Source of the DNA: CAWACP01 sp963832965
GTDB lineage: Bacteria > Acidobacteriota > Terriglobia > Bryobacterales > Bryobacteraceae
DNA length: 64,000 nt
Direction: 5' to 3'
NCBI GenBank assembly: GCA_963832965.1
Contig: CAWHVW010000003.1
Span: forward strand, 62,001-126,000
Below, piece after piece: positions 49,761-57,894 of this stretch. Each line of letters starts with the position of its first letter. The first letter of the stretch is position 1. Position numbers and translations under genes: made by a program. The notes beneath the pieces are model-generated. The model saw only the letters and a list, made by a program, of their open reading frames with translations. It searched no databases and was not told the DNA's origin.

Positions 49761-51107
49761 ATGACCCTCTCTTCCTCACTGATCCGCAGCGCCGTGGTGG
49801 CCTCGCTGGGCGGCCTGCTATTCGGTTTCGATACCGTGGTGATCTCCGGCACCACGGCCGCGCTTACCAACACCTGGCATCTTTCGCCGTGGAGCCTGGG
49901 AATGACGGTGGCCGGCGCGCTGGTGGGCACCATCATCGGGTCCATGCTGGCCGGGATCCCCGGTGACCGCCTGGGCCGCCGCGACAGCCTGCGCCTGATG
50001 GCCATCCTCTACCTGGTTTCGGCGCTGGGCTGCGCCTTCGCGTGGGACTGGTATTCGGTGATCTTCTTCCGCGTGGTGGGCGGGCTGGGCATTGGGGGAT
50101 CGTCGGTGCTGGGGCCGATGTACATTGCCGAGATCGCACCGGCGAAGTGGCGCGGGCGGCTGGTGGGCCTGTTCCAGTTCAATATCGTTTCGGGCATTCT
50201 GCTGGCCTACTTGTCGAACTACCTGGTGGGCCTGCAAGCCCTGGGCGAAACCGAGTGGCGCTGGAAGCTGGGCGTTTCCGCGATTCCCGCCGTGCTGTTC
50301 TTCGTGATGCTGTTCGGCATTCCGCGCAGCCCGCGCTGGCTGGTGCGGAAGGGCCGGGTATCGGACGCGCGCACGGTGCTGGAACGCATTGGCGAGGCAA
50401 ACGTGGAGGACGAACTGCAGGATATGGTGGCGTCGGTGGATCTCGAGCACGGGAGCGGGCAGGAGGCGCTCTTCCAGGCGAAGTTCCGGTTCCCGCTGTT
50501 TCTGGCCATCTCCATCGCCATGTTCAACCAGCTTTCCGGCATCAACGCGATTCTCTATTATCTGAACGACATTTTCGCGAAGGCCGGGTTCAGCAAGGTA
50601 TCGGGCGATCTGCAGGCGGTGGCTATCGGCGCTACGAATCTGTTGTTCACTCTGATTGCGATGACCGTAATCGACCGCGTCGGGCGCAGGACGCTGCTCC
50701 TGATCGGTTCGGTGGGGACAGCGATATGTCTGGCCGGCGTGGCGCACATCTTTCACGGGGGCCATCATGAAAACTTGCTGGTGTGGCTGCTGGTGGCGTA
50801 CATCGCGTTTTTCGCGTTTTCGCAGGGAGCGGTGATCTGGGTATACCTGAGCGAGGTTTTTCCGACGAATGTGCGCGCAAAGGGGCAGAGCCTGGGCAGC
50901 TTCACTCACTGGGTGATGGCGGCGGCGATTTCGTGGACTTTTCCGGTGATCGCCGCGAGATCGAAGGCCGCTCCGTTTGTGGTTTTCGCGGGGTTCATGG
51001 TGGTGCAATTCGTGGTGATGCTGATGGCGTATCCGGAGACCAAGGGCGTGACGCTGGAGGACATGCAGAAGAAGCTGCTGGGGGGCGTGGGGCGCCAGCC
51101 GCGTTAA
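49761..51107 (+). CDS. MFS sugar porter
   Basis: A 448-residue inner-membrane protein with 12 predicted helices. Sugar porter signatures: GLLFGFDTVVISG, GDRLGRRD, RVVGGLGIGGSSVLGPMYIAEIAPAKWRGRLV, PRSPRWLVRKGR (PESPRWL-like), QLSGINAILYY, DRVGRRTLLL and the C-terminal PETKG. These define the GLUT/XylE family of hexose or pentose:proton symporters. It starts 109 bases after the GH38 gene, suggesting uptake of its sugar product. Confidence 0.93.
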   Translation: MTLSSSLIRSAVVASLGGLLFGFDTVVISGTTAALTNTWHLSPWSLGMTVAGALVGTIIGSMLAGIPGDRLGRRDSLRLMAILYLVSALGCAFAWDWYSVIFFRVVGGLGIGGSSVLGPMYIAEIAPAKWRGRLVGLFQFNIVSGILLAYLSNYLVGLQALGETEWRWKLGVSAIPAVLFFVMLFGIPRSPRWLVRKGRVSDARTVLERIGEANVEDELQDMVASVDLEHGSGQEALFQAKFRFPLFLAISIAMFNQLSGINAILYYLNDIFAKAGFSKVSGDLQAVAIGATNLLFTLIAMTVIDRVGRRTLLLIGSVGTAICLAGVAHIFHGGHHENLLVWLLVAYIAFFAFSQGAVIWVYLSEVFPTNVRAKGQSLGSFTHWVMAAAISWTFPVIAARSKAAPFVVFAGFMVVQFVVMLMAYPETKGVTLEDMQKKLLGGVGRQPR

Positions 51108-51123
51108 CACAGCGCGCCATGGA

Positions 51124-51143
51124 ACGCGGCTGTCGCCGGGTGT
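51124..51143. repeat. Interspersed repeat R4, copy 3
   Basis: ACGCGGCTGTCGCCGGGTGT, in the gap before apaG. As at 37731, the next sequence contains TATGATGG close to a start codon. Confidence 0.5.
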
Positions 51144-51156
51144 CCCCCGGCTTGGT

Positions 51157-51585
51157 ATGATGGACTCCACCATGCACGACCTGGGGTCAGCGCCCGCTCC
51201 GGTTTCCGAAGCCGTTACCAACCACATACGGGTCGAGGTGATGTCGCGATACTCCGCCGAGAACTCCAGGCAAGTGCAGGGGGCGTGGGTATTCCAGTAC
51301 ACGGTGCGCATCACCAACCAAGGGAGCGACATCGTTCAACTGGTCAGCCGGCACTGGATTATCACCGATGCTCTGGAGCACACGGAAGAGGTACAGGGTC
51401 CGGGTGTGGTGGGCGAGACGCCGGTGCTCAAACCAGGCGACTCATTCCAGTATTCATCGTGGTGCCCACTGCGGACGCCGACGGGCATGATGCGGGGGAC
51501 CTATCAGATGGTGGGACCAGGCGGGAACCAGTTCGATATCGAAGTCGCACCCTTCGCGCTTCGCGCGCCTTACACGGTAAATTAA
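51157..51585 (+). CDS. apaG: ApaG domain protein
   Basis: A 142-residue protein. The ApaG fold (fibronectin-like) is clear from HIRVEVMSRYSAENSRQ, WVFQYTVRITNQGSDIVQL, RHWIITDALEHTEEVQGPGV, GETPVLKPGDSFQYSSWC and GMMRGTYQMV. Length is slightly above the usual 125 because of the N-terminal extension. ATG 51172 is an attractive alternative, since TATGAT at 51156-51161 would then sit 10 bases upstream. ApaG has been linked to Co/Mg resistance, without a settled activity. Its 3' end overlaps an antisense GxxExxY frame. Confidence 0.92.
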   Translation: MMDSTMHDLGSAPAPVSEAVTNHIRVEVMSRYSAENSRQVQGAWVFQYTVRITNQGSDIVQLVSRHWIITDALEHTEEVQGPGVVGETPVLKPGDSFQYSSWCPLRTPTGMMRGTYQMVGPGGNQFDIEVAPFALRAPYTVN

Positions 51586-51997
51586 CGTGTCGTTTCAATA
51601 ACCTCGTCCAAAGGCTCAGCGGGCTCAACCGATCGACAATACGCTTCCACTCGACCTTCGGCCTCTGGAAATTGACCAAGAGGCACACCGTCCGTCCAGA
51701 GGCTCGCAGATAGTTGAGACATTGCGCGGTGTGCTCGTTGCCAAGCCGCTCAACACACTTCAGCTCGACCACCACGACATCCTCGACGAGCAGATCGGCA
51801 AAGTATTCTCCGACGTACTGGCCTTTGTAGTTCACCGTGAATGAGGTCTGGGTGGTGGCTCGGATGCTTCGCAGGCCGAGTTCTTTGAAGAGAGCTCGCT
51901 CGTAAACTTTCTCCAGGAATCCCGCGCCCAGTGTGTTGGAAACTTCAAAGACAGCGCCCAGAACGCGTTCGGTGAGCAAGTCAAGATCGGCGTTCAT
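51428..51997 (-). CDS. GxxExxY protein with an abnormal C-terminal extension
   Basis: A 189-residue frame. The first about 121 residues are a standard GxxExxY protein: LLTERVLGAVFEVSNTLGAG, FLEKVYERAL (the GxxExxY motif is GFLEKVY-like), VGEYFADLLVEDVVVVELK and CLNYLRASGRTVCLLVNFQR. Family members normally end soon after this point. Here the frame runs on for about 68 Arg-rich residues, the last 158 bases being antisense to apaG, so the native stop was probably lost. The start ATGAACGCCGAT is itself part of repeat R3. The fold is PD-(D/E)XK-like (Asp and ExK are visible). Function is unknown. Confidence 0.75.
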   Translation of the reverse strand: MNADLDLLTERVLGAVFEVSNTLGAGFLEKVYERALFKELGLRSIRATTQTSFTVNYKGQYVGEYFADLLVEDVVVVELKCVERLGNEHTAQCLNYLRASGRTVCLLVNFQRPKVEWKRIVDRLSPLSLWTRLLKRHVNLPCKAREARRVRLRYRTGSRLVPPSDRSPASCPSASAVGTTMNTGMSRLV

Positions 51998-52080
51998 CTG
52001 CGTTCATCGGCGGCCAATTCTTATGTGCCGGTCAAAGTCAAAATCTCTCAAGACGGATTCTTAGCCGCCGATGAACGCCG
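51988..52080. repeat. Inverted pair of R3 repeats upstream of the GxxExxY gene
   Basis: One R3 copy on the minus strand (51988-52012) and one on the plus strand (52057-52080, GCCGCCGATGAACGC) face each other across about 45 bases. The first contains the GxxExxY start codon. The second lies 11 bases from the GH92 stop. Confidence 0.65.
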
Positions 52081-52090
52081 ATAGCTCACA

Positions 52091-54280
52091 TTATTTTCCA
52101 GACACGGACGGCGGCCTCTCGCCCCGGCCCCATTGTGACGGCACCGGCCCCATCGCCAGCTCCAGCTTCCCGCCGGCGGCGATCTCCTCGTGCTTGAGCC
52201 AGGCGCGATCCAGTTTCTTGCCGTTCAGCTCCGCGCTCTGCACATACCGGTTCGCCGCCGATGTTCCGGGCGCTTCGATCACGAACTTCCTCCCGCCGCC
52301 CAGATCGATCTCTATGCGCGCAAACACCGGACCGCCGATGTAATAGAACGGCTGGCCCGCGTTGGGGTACAGGCCCATCGCGCCCCACACATACCAGGAC
52401 GACATGGTGCCGGCATCGTCGTTACCGGGGAGACCCTCGCGCCCTTCGCGATACTCCGTGGCCAGAATCGCGCGCACGCGGTCGGACGTGCGGTTCGGCC
52501 TGCCGGCGTGGATGTATAGCCACGGGGCTAACAAGTCCGGCTCGTTGCCTTGCGTGTACAGTTTGCGATCGAAGAGAACATCGAGCCAGGCGGTGAACGC
52601 AGCGTCGCCTCCCAGCCGCTGGATGAGACCCTGCACGTCGTGTGGGACATACGTGGAATATTGCATGGGGCGGCCTTCGTAGAACGGCGCGTCCCACCAC
52701 TCTGTCGTCCCATCCGGGTATTCGTGCTCGCAATCGTAATTCTCCAGCCACGCGCCGTTGGCGTAGCGCGGGCGGATGCAACGGGTTCGCGGATCCCACA
52801 GGTTGGCCCAGTTGCCGGAGCGCGCCAGATATTTTTCCGCGTCGGCCGTTTTCCCGAGCGCGCGCGCCACTTCGGAGATGGCGAAGTCGTCGTATGCGTA
52901 CTCGAGGGTGCGCGAACCGGAACGGTTCAACGTGAGCGACATGTAGCCGAGGCGCTTGTAGTCCGCCAGCTGCCGGCCTTCATTCAGCGGGCGCACCGAT
53001 TCCACTTCAGCATCCTTGACCAGCGCCTGATATGCCGTCTGGTAGTCGATCCCCGCCAGGCCTTTGACGATGGCGTCGGCAATGAGGACATCGCCGTTCG
53101 AGCCGCCCTGGGTCATGCCATTCGACCCGGCGATGCGCGCGTCGGGCAGCCAGCCGGTGTGTCGGTAGGTGTCGATGAGGGACCGCACCATGTCGCGCTG
53201 GCGCTCCGGTTGGATCAGCGTGAACAGCGGGTGAAGGGTGCGGAAGGTGTCCCACAGGGTGTAGAAATCCTCGTAGTGCGGCTCAGTGGATTGCCACCAG
53301 ACGTTCTCGCCGGTGAGATCGTGCGGCATGTTGTGCGCGCGATACAGCGCGGTGTAGAAGATACGCCGCTGGGCTTCCGTGCCGCCTTCCACTTCGATCT
53401 TCGACAGCACCTGCTCCCAGGCGTCGACGGCCTGATGGCGAACGGTGTCGAAATCCTCCGTCGCCAGATTCGCCCGCGCCTGGTCCACGCTGATGAACGA
53501 AACGCCCATTTTCATTTCCACCACGCGGTCCCGCGATGTGTCGAACACGGCGTACGCACCCGCCTGGTTGGCGTAATTGTGGGTCTGGTCTCCCACCTGG
53601 TGGCGCTGGCCGGGGATTGTCAGCGTGCTGGAAAGATCCGCCGTCCAGGTACCGAAGCTCTTCATGGGACGGTTGAAGGCGGCGTAAAAATAGAGGGTGT
53701 AGGCGCCGGGATTCCAACCGCCAGTAAATGTCGCGGTACCGGAGATGTGCGTGTCGTCGACGATGTTCACTTCCGCGTGCGTGGCGCGCTGGGCGGTTTT
53801 CACGCGCGAGCTGGCGTCCAGAATGACGTTGCCATCGGCGCCCGGGGGGAAGGTGAAGCGCTCCACGCCCATCAATCGCGTCGACGTCAGCTCGCAGCGA
53901 ATTCCGTTCAGGGTCACGGCGTAGTAGCCGGGCGAGGCGCTTTCGTTCGATTTCGCAAAGCGCAAGTTGCCCACGCGGAGCGGGCCGGAGGTGGGGGAGA
54001 CGCGGAAGTTCCCATACTTGCTGTCGCCGCCGGTTCCGCTGACGTGGGTGGCGCTGAAACCGATGACCTGGCCCTCCGACGCGTAGCCGCTGGTGTCGGC
54101 GTTGGTGGTGTCCGGGCTGAGTTCGACGAAGCCGAACGGAACCGCCGCACCGGGGACCGTGTTGCCGCCCCCGTCGGCGCCCACGAACGGGTCCACCAGA
54201 CGGGTAAGCCGAGGCTGGGCGGCCCAGAGACCCACGCCGGCCATGATGGCCAGGGCACATCGGAATCGCATCAGTGCCAT
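52091..54280 (-). CDS. Exported GH92 alpha-mannosidase
   Basis: A 729-residue enzyme. ATG 54280 with GGAG five bases upstream gives a signal peptide (MALMRFRCALAIMAGVGLWA). GH92 features: LVDPFVGADGGGNTVPGAAVPFG, GYASEGQVIGFSATHVSGTGG, the (alpha/alpha)6 barrel with LWDTFRTLHPLFTL, GSNGMTQGGSNGDVLIADA, and GNDDAGTMSSWYVWGAMGLYPNAGQPFY-type sequence. The Glu/Asp residues in HEYPDGTTEWWDAPF and GNDDAG are near the usual catalytic site. GH92 are calcium-dependent inverting exo-alpha-mannosidases. It complements the GH38 gene. Confidence 0.93.
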   Translation of the reverse strand: MALMRFRCALAIMAGVGLWAAQPRLTRLVDPFVGADGGGNTVPGAAVPFGFVELSPDTTNADTSGYASEGQVIGFSATHVSGTGGDSKYGNFRVSPTSGPLRVGNLRFAKSNESASPGYYAVTLNGIRCELTSTRLMGVERFTFPPGADGNVILDASSRVKTAQRATHAEVNIVDDTHISGTATFTGGWNPGAYTLYFYAAFNRPMKSFGTWTADLSSTLTIPGQRHQVGDQTHNYANQAGAYAVFDTSRDRVVEMKMGVSFISVDQARANLATEDFDTVRHQAVDAWEQVLSKIEVEGGTEAQRRIFYTALYRAHNMPHDLTGENVWWQSTEPHYEDFYTLWDTFRTLHPLFTLIQPERQRDMVRSLIDTYRHTGWLPDARIAGSNGMTQGGSNGDVLIADAIVKGLAGIDYQTAYQALVKDAEVESVRPLNEGRQLADYKRLGYMSLTLNRSGSRTLEYAYDDFAISEVARALGKTADAEKYLARSGNWANLWDPRTRCIRPRYANGAWLENYDCEHEYPDGTTEWWDAPFYEGRPMQYSTYVPHDVQGLIQRLGGDAAFTAWLDVLFDRKLYTQGNEPDLLAPWLYIHAGRPNRTSDRVRAILATEYREGREGLPGNDDAGTMSSWYVWGAMGLYPNAGQPFYYIGGPVFARIEIDLGGGRKFVIEAPGTSAANRYVQSAELNGKKLDRAWLKHEEIAAGGKLELAMGPVPSQWGRGERPPSVSGK

Positions 54281-54488
54281 GCTACTCCACTTGCACTTCA
54301 GGGTGGGGCCGGATGCACTCGCGCCCCACAAGCGGCGCAGCCGCAACCCAGAGGCAGGCGGACATCGGGGTGTAGTGGTTCATCCGACTTGTACGATGGA
54401 AGAGAGCGACTTACGGTGGGGTCTCTGCATCCCATACTCATAGGCTTGCTGGGCTGTTCGCCGGCGCACCCTTTCGGAGTACAACTCA

Positions 54489-56000
54489 TTGCGAACCTCT
54501 ATCCTATTATTTTGCATACAGTTAGCGGTGTTGGCCCAAGTGGCGCCGCCGACTGCCGACCGCACGTCAAGCGCCGCGCCGCTGCCGTTGTCAGGGCGAG
54601 GCGCGCAGGTGGGCAGCGTGGGGACCGAGCGCACCACGAACCCGGGAGGCCAGCCCACCAGCGCTAACACCAGCATCAACACGGTGCAGGTGCAGGGCGC
54701 CTACTCGGGCAGCGTTCCCCAAGGTACGGCCACGGCAACGCCGGTGCCGCTCTCGCTTTCGGACGCCATTCACCGGGGGCTGCAGTACAACCTGGCGACG
54801 ACTGGATATACCAACGCCACTCGCGTGGCGGAAGCGCAACGGATGGTCGCGCGCAGCGCGCTGCTGCCGACGGCCTCCATGCATCTGGTCGGGGACGATC
54901 AGCAAACCGATCTGGCCGCATTTGGATTCGGCGGGTTTCCCGGCTTCCCGTCGGTGGTGGGTCCATTCCACTTCTTCGATCTGCGGGCGGGCGTGGCGAT
55001 GAACCCGCTCGATTTCACCTCTCTGAACAACCATCGCGCCGCTGCCGCGAATCTGAAGGCCACGCAACTGGCCGCCAAGGATGCGCGCGATTTGATTGTG
55101 CTGGCGGTCAGCGGAACGTATTTGCAGGTGATCGCCGCGGGATCGCGAGTGGATTCCGCCAAAGCGCAGGTGAACTCAGCCGACGCGGTCCACCAACAGG
55201 CAGTGGACCGCAACAAGGCGGGTATGAACGCGCGCATCGACGTGCTGCGCTCGCAGGTGGAATTGCAGGTGCAGCAGCAACGCCTGCGCTCGCTGGAAGC
55301 CGACCTGGATAAAGAGAAGCTGAACCTGGGCCGGCTGATCGGTCTGCCTCCGGGACAGGACTTCACCATGACCGATGCCGTGCCATACGCCCCGCTGGAA
55401 GGGCTGGATCTGACACAGGCGCTGGAGCGCGCCTATAAGAACCGAGCGGATCTGCAGGCCGCCCAGGCGCAGGTGGAAGCGGCCGAGCATGCGCGCCAGG
55501 CGGCGTTTTCGGAACGCCTGCCGTCCGTCGGCGTTTCGGCCGATTATGGGGTGATCGGCGTCGATCCAACGAACTCGCACGGCACTTTCACGGCGAGTGC
55601 GAACCTTCACGTACCCATCTTCGACGGCGGCCGGATTCAGGGCGACGTCGATCAGGCCAGCGCGGTTCTGGACCAGCGCAAGGCAGAACTGGCCGACCTG
55701 CGCGGACAAATCGACTACCAGGTTCGTTCGGCTTTCGTGGATTTACAGGCCGCCGTCGATCAGGTGCGCGTCTCACGCAGCAGCGTGGACCTGGCGGCGG
55801 AGACTCTGACGCAGGCGCGCGACCGGTTCGCCAACGGCGTGGCCGACACCATCGAAGCGGTGCAGGCCGAGGAATCCGTGGCGGCATCGAATGAAGACTA
55901 TATTTCGAGCCTGTATTCGTACAATCTCGCGAAGGTGACGCTGGCCCGAGCCATGGGCGTGGCGGAAGAATCGATGAAACAGTTATTCCCCGAAAAGTGA
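54489..56000 (+). CDS. TolC-family outer-membrane efflux protein
   Basis: A 503-residue protein from TTG 54489 with a leader (MRTSILLFCIQLAVLAQ). After a Ser/Thr/Gly-rich linker (about 20-90) come two TolC repeats, each with long coiled-coil helices. Features: LSDAIHRGLQYNLATTGY, AQRMVARSALLPTASM, AVSGTYLQVIAAGSRVDSA, LGRLIGLPPGQDF (repeat 1 end), ADLQAAQAQVEAAEHARQAAF, VPIFDGGRIQGDVDQA and YNLAKVTLARAMG (repeat 2 end). It forms the outer-membrane channel of a tripartite exporter. HlyD follows after 17 bases. Confidence 0.92.
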   Translation: MRTSILLFCIQLAVLAQVAPPTADRTSSAAPLPLSGRGAQVGSVGTERTTNPGGQPTSANTSINTVQVQGAYSGSVPQGTATATPVPLSLSDAIHRGLQYNLATTGYTNATRVAEAQRMVARSALLPTASMHLVGDDQQTDLAAFGFGGFPGFPSVVGPFHFFDLRAGVAMNPLDFTSLNNHRAAAANLKATQLAAKDARDLIVLAVSGTYLQVIAAGSRVDSAKAQVNSADAVHQQAVDRNKAGMNARIDVLRSQVELQVQQQRLRSLEADLDKEKLNLGRLIGLPPGQDFTMTDAVPYAPLEGLDLTQALERAYKNRADLQAAQAQVEAAEHARQAAFSERLPSVGVSADYGVIGVDPTNSHGTFTASANLHVPIFDGGRIQGDVDQASAVLDQRKAELADLRGQIDYQVRSAFVDLQAAVDQVRVSRSSVDLAAETLTQARDRFANGVADTIEAVQAEESVAASNEDYISSLYSYNLAKVTLARAMGVAEESMKQLFPEK

Positions 56001-56017
56001 AGCTCCCTTAAATACTC

Positions 56018-57190
56018 ATGTCAAAAAACACCGCGGTACGCATCATCGTAGTCGCTGTTGTGGTGGCTGTTCTGGCCGTTGGAGGCTGGTTTCTCTGGCA
56101 ATACTTCAGTTCCTATGAATCTACCGACGACGCCGAGATCGACGGGCATGTGTATCCGGTGAGCGCGCGGATCCCCGGCACCATCAAGGCGGTTTACGTG
56201 GAGGAGAACCAGCACGTGACCGCGGGGCAGTTGCTGGCGGAAATCGACCCGGCCGATTACCAGACCGCGCTCGAGGATGCCGAGGGGCAGGTGGCTGAAG
56301 CGGCCGGCGAAGCGGCAGCGGCCGGCCCCGCGGTGCCCATCACTCAAACCAACGCGTCCACCAATATCGCGACCTCCGAGGAAGGCGTGGCGGCGGTGGG
56401 GGCGGCGCTGGCGGCGGCACAGCACAATCAGGAAGCAGCGGCGGCGCGACTGCAGCAGGCGGAAGCGGACAACACCGTCGCCCAGGCCGATCTGGCGCGC
56501 TACGCGGCGCTGGTGCAAAAAGAGGAAGTGTCGCGGCAGCAGTATGACCGGCAAGTGGACGTGGCGAAGTCGGCCGAGCAGGCGGTGGCGGCAAACCGCG
56601 CCGCCGTGGCCGCGGCGACCCAGCAGGTGAACGAGGCGCGGGCAAGAGTCCAGCAGGCGCAAAGTTCGGCGATTGCGGCGACGAACAATGCCGGGAGGCA
56701 GGTAGAGGTGCAGAGCGCCACCGTGAAGGAGAAGAACGGCAAAGTGGCGCAGATGCAGGCGGAGGTGGATCAGGCGCGTCTGAATCTCACCTATACGAAG
56801 ATCTACGCCCCGGCCGATGGCGTGGTGGGCCAGAAGAACCTGGAGAGGGGCATGCGGGTGCAAGCCGGCCAGACGCTGCTGGCGGTGGTGGAACTGAGCG
56901 ATATCTGGGTTACCGCGAACTATAAGGAGACGCAGCTGCGGCACGTACGGGCGGGCCAGCCGGTTAGCATTCACGTGGACACGTTCAACACCGACTATGA
57001 CGGGTACGTGGAGAGCATGCCTGGAGCGACCGGCGCGCAATTCAGCCTGCTGCCTCCCGAGAACGCTACTGGGAATTACGTGAAGGTGGTGCAGCGCCTG
57101 GGCGTGCGGATTCGGTTCAAGGGGCGCGTTTCGCCGGATCTGCGGCTGCGGCCGGGCATGTCCGTGGAGACGAAGATTCACTTGCGGTGA
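56018..57190 (+). CDS. HlyD/EmrA-family membrane fusion protein
   Basis: A 390-residue protein with an N-terminal membrane anchor (about 8-30, VVVAVLAVGGWFLW). The first lipoyl half is STDDAEIDGHVYPVSARIPG. A long coiled-coil hairpin (about 85-240) is rich in Ala and Gln. The second lipoyl half is YAPADGVVGQKNLERGMRVQ. A beta-barrel (about 285-385) has WVTANYKETQLRHVRAGQPV. Sequence style is EmrA/VceA-like, which normally works with an EmrB-type MFS pump, yet no such pump gene follows. It overlaps the convergent phosphopantetheinyl transferase by 13 bases. Confidence 0.92.
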   Translation: MSKNTAVRIIVVAVVVAVLAVGGWFLWQYFSSYESTDDAEIDGHVYPVSARIPGTIKAVYVEENQHVTAGQLLAEIDPADYQTALEDAEGQVAEAAGEAAAAGPAVPITQTNASTNIATSEEGVAAVGAALAAAQHNQEAAAARLQQAEADNTVAQADLARYAALVQKEEVSRQQYDRQVDVAKSAEQAVAANRAAVAAATQQVNEARARVQQAQSSAIAATNNAGRQVEVQSATVKEKNGKVAQMQAEVDQARLNLTYTKIYAPADGVVGQKNLERGMRVQAGQTLLAVVELSDIWVTANYKETQLRHVRAGQPVSIHVDTFNTDYDGYVESMPGATGAQFSLLPPENATGNYVKVVQRLGVRIRFKGRVSPDLRLRPGMSVETKIHLR

Positions 57191-57870
57191 GAAGCTGGCC
57201 ACGAATGAACGCGAATGAACGCGGATTCTGATCCGGATACAGCCAGCGCCGCGGCAAAGCCCGGCTCGCAGTCCAACGCTTGAAGAGTCCACCGGGCGGC
57301 TTCCTGCGCATCGGGTCTGGTGGCTACCAGACGCGCTGGCTCGCCTGGCGCTAGCGTAACCTCGAAGCTGTCCAGCGGGATGGACAGGCCTTGTCCGCGC
57401 GCCTTGATCCATGCCTCCTTGCGCGTCCAGCAATTGAAGAAGCCCTGGGCCTGTTGATCCGGCGGCAGCGCTGCGAGCGCCCGCGCTTCGCTGGGCGAGA
57501 AGAAACGCTCGGCGATTTGTTCGCGGACCACGCGTTCGCGAATGCGCTCGATGTCGATGCCCACCGCCCTCCCGCGGGTCAGCGCGGCCAGTGCGCTTCC
57601 GTGCGAGTGCGACAGATTGAAACAAACGTCAGCGCCGGGGATCTCGGGCTTGCCGAATTCGTTATAGGCGAATACCAGGTTCTGTGCGGGAACGCCGGTG
57701 TATTGGCCCAGAAGCGTGCGCAGAACACCGCGGCCCACGGTGTATCGCTCCGTTCCGCGGTCCACGCGAAAGCGATCCGCACGCTCCTGTTCATCCGCGG
57801 AGAGGAGGCCGCGCAGTTCGCCCACCACGGGGGCGGGCTGGTCCAGCGCGATGTGCCATACGTCTACCAC
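57178..57870 (-). CDS. 4'-phosphopantetheinyl transferase (Sfp type)
   Basis: A 230-residue protein from GTG 57870. Sfp-type motifs: VGRGVLRTLLGQYTG, FAYNEFGKPEI, FNLSHSHGSALAAL, AVGIDIERIRER (metal-binding Asp and Glu) and FFNCWTRKEAWIKARGQGL, the WxxKEAxxK motif. It moves phosphopantetheine from CoA to carrier proteins of fatty acid, polyketide or peptide synthases. No synthase gene is visible here. The final residues (about 215-230) run into an R3 repeat and the HlyD 3' end, so its C-terminus may not be original. Confidence 0.92.
   Translation of the reverse strand: MVDVWHIALDQPAPVVGELRGLLSADEQERADRFRVDRGTERYTVGRGVLRTLLGQYTGVPAQNLVFAYNEFGKPEIPGADVCFNLSHSHGSALAALTRGRAVGIDIERIRERVVREQIAERFFSPSEARALAALPPDQQAQGFFNCWTRKEAWIKARGQGLSIPLDSFEVTLAPGEPARLVATRPDAQEAARWTLQALDCEPGFAAALAVSGSESAFIRVHSWPASHRK
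57200..57222 (+). repeat. Interspersed repeat R3, copy 4
   Basis: CACGAATGAACGCGAATGAA followed by CGCGG. It lies inside the 3' end of the phosphopantetheinyl transferase gene on the opposite strand. Confidence 0.55.
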
Positions 57871-57877
57871 AGAGCAC

Positions 57878-57884
57878 TATAGTA
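57878..57884. promoter_or_regulatory. Shared palindromic -10 element for two divergent genes
   Basis: The palindrome ACTATAGT gives TATAGT on the plus strand (57878-57883, 11 bases before ATG 57895). On the minus strand it gives TACTAT (57884-57879, 8 bases before GTG 57870). The whole divergent gap is 24 bases, so both promoters must overlap. Confidence 0.5.
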
Positions 57885-57894
57885 CAGTCTGAGC

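Noticed and set aside
48620..50005. 461-codon minus-strand open frame
   Set aside because: It is antisense to the GH38 gene, with His/Arg-rich composition and no domain.
52550..54667. 705-codon plus-strand open frame
   Set aside because: It is antisense to the GH92 gene, whose family motifs are clear.
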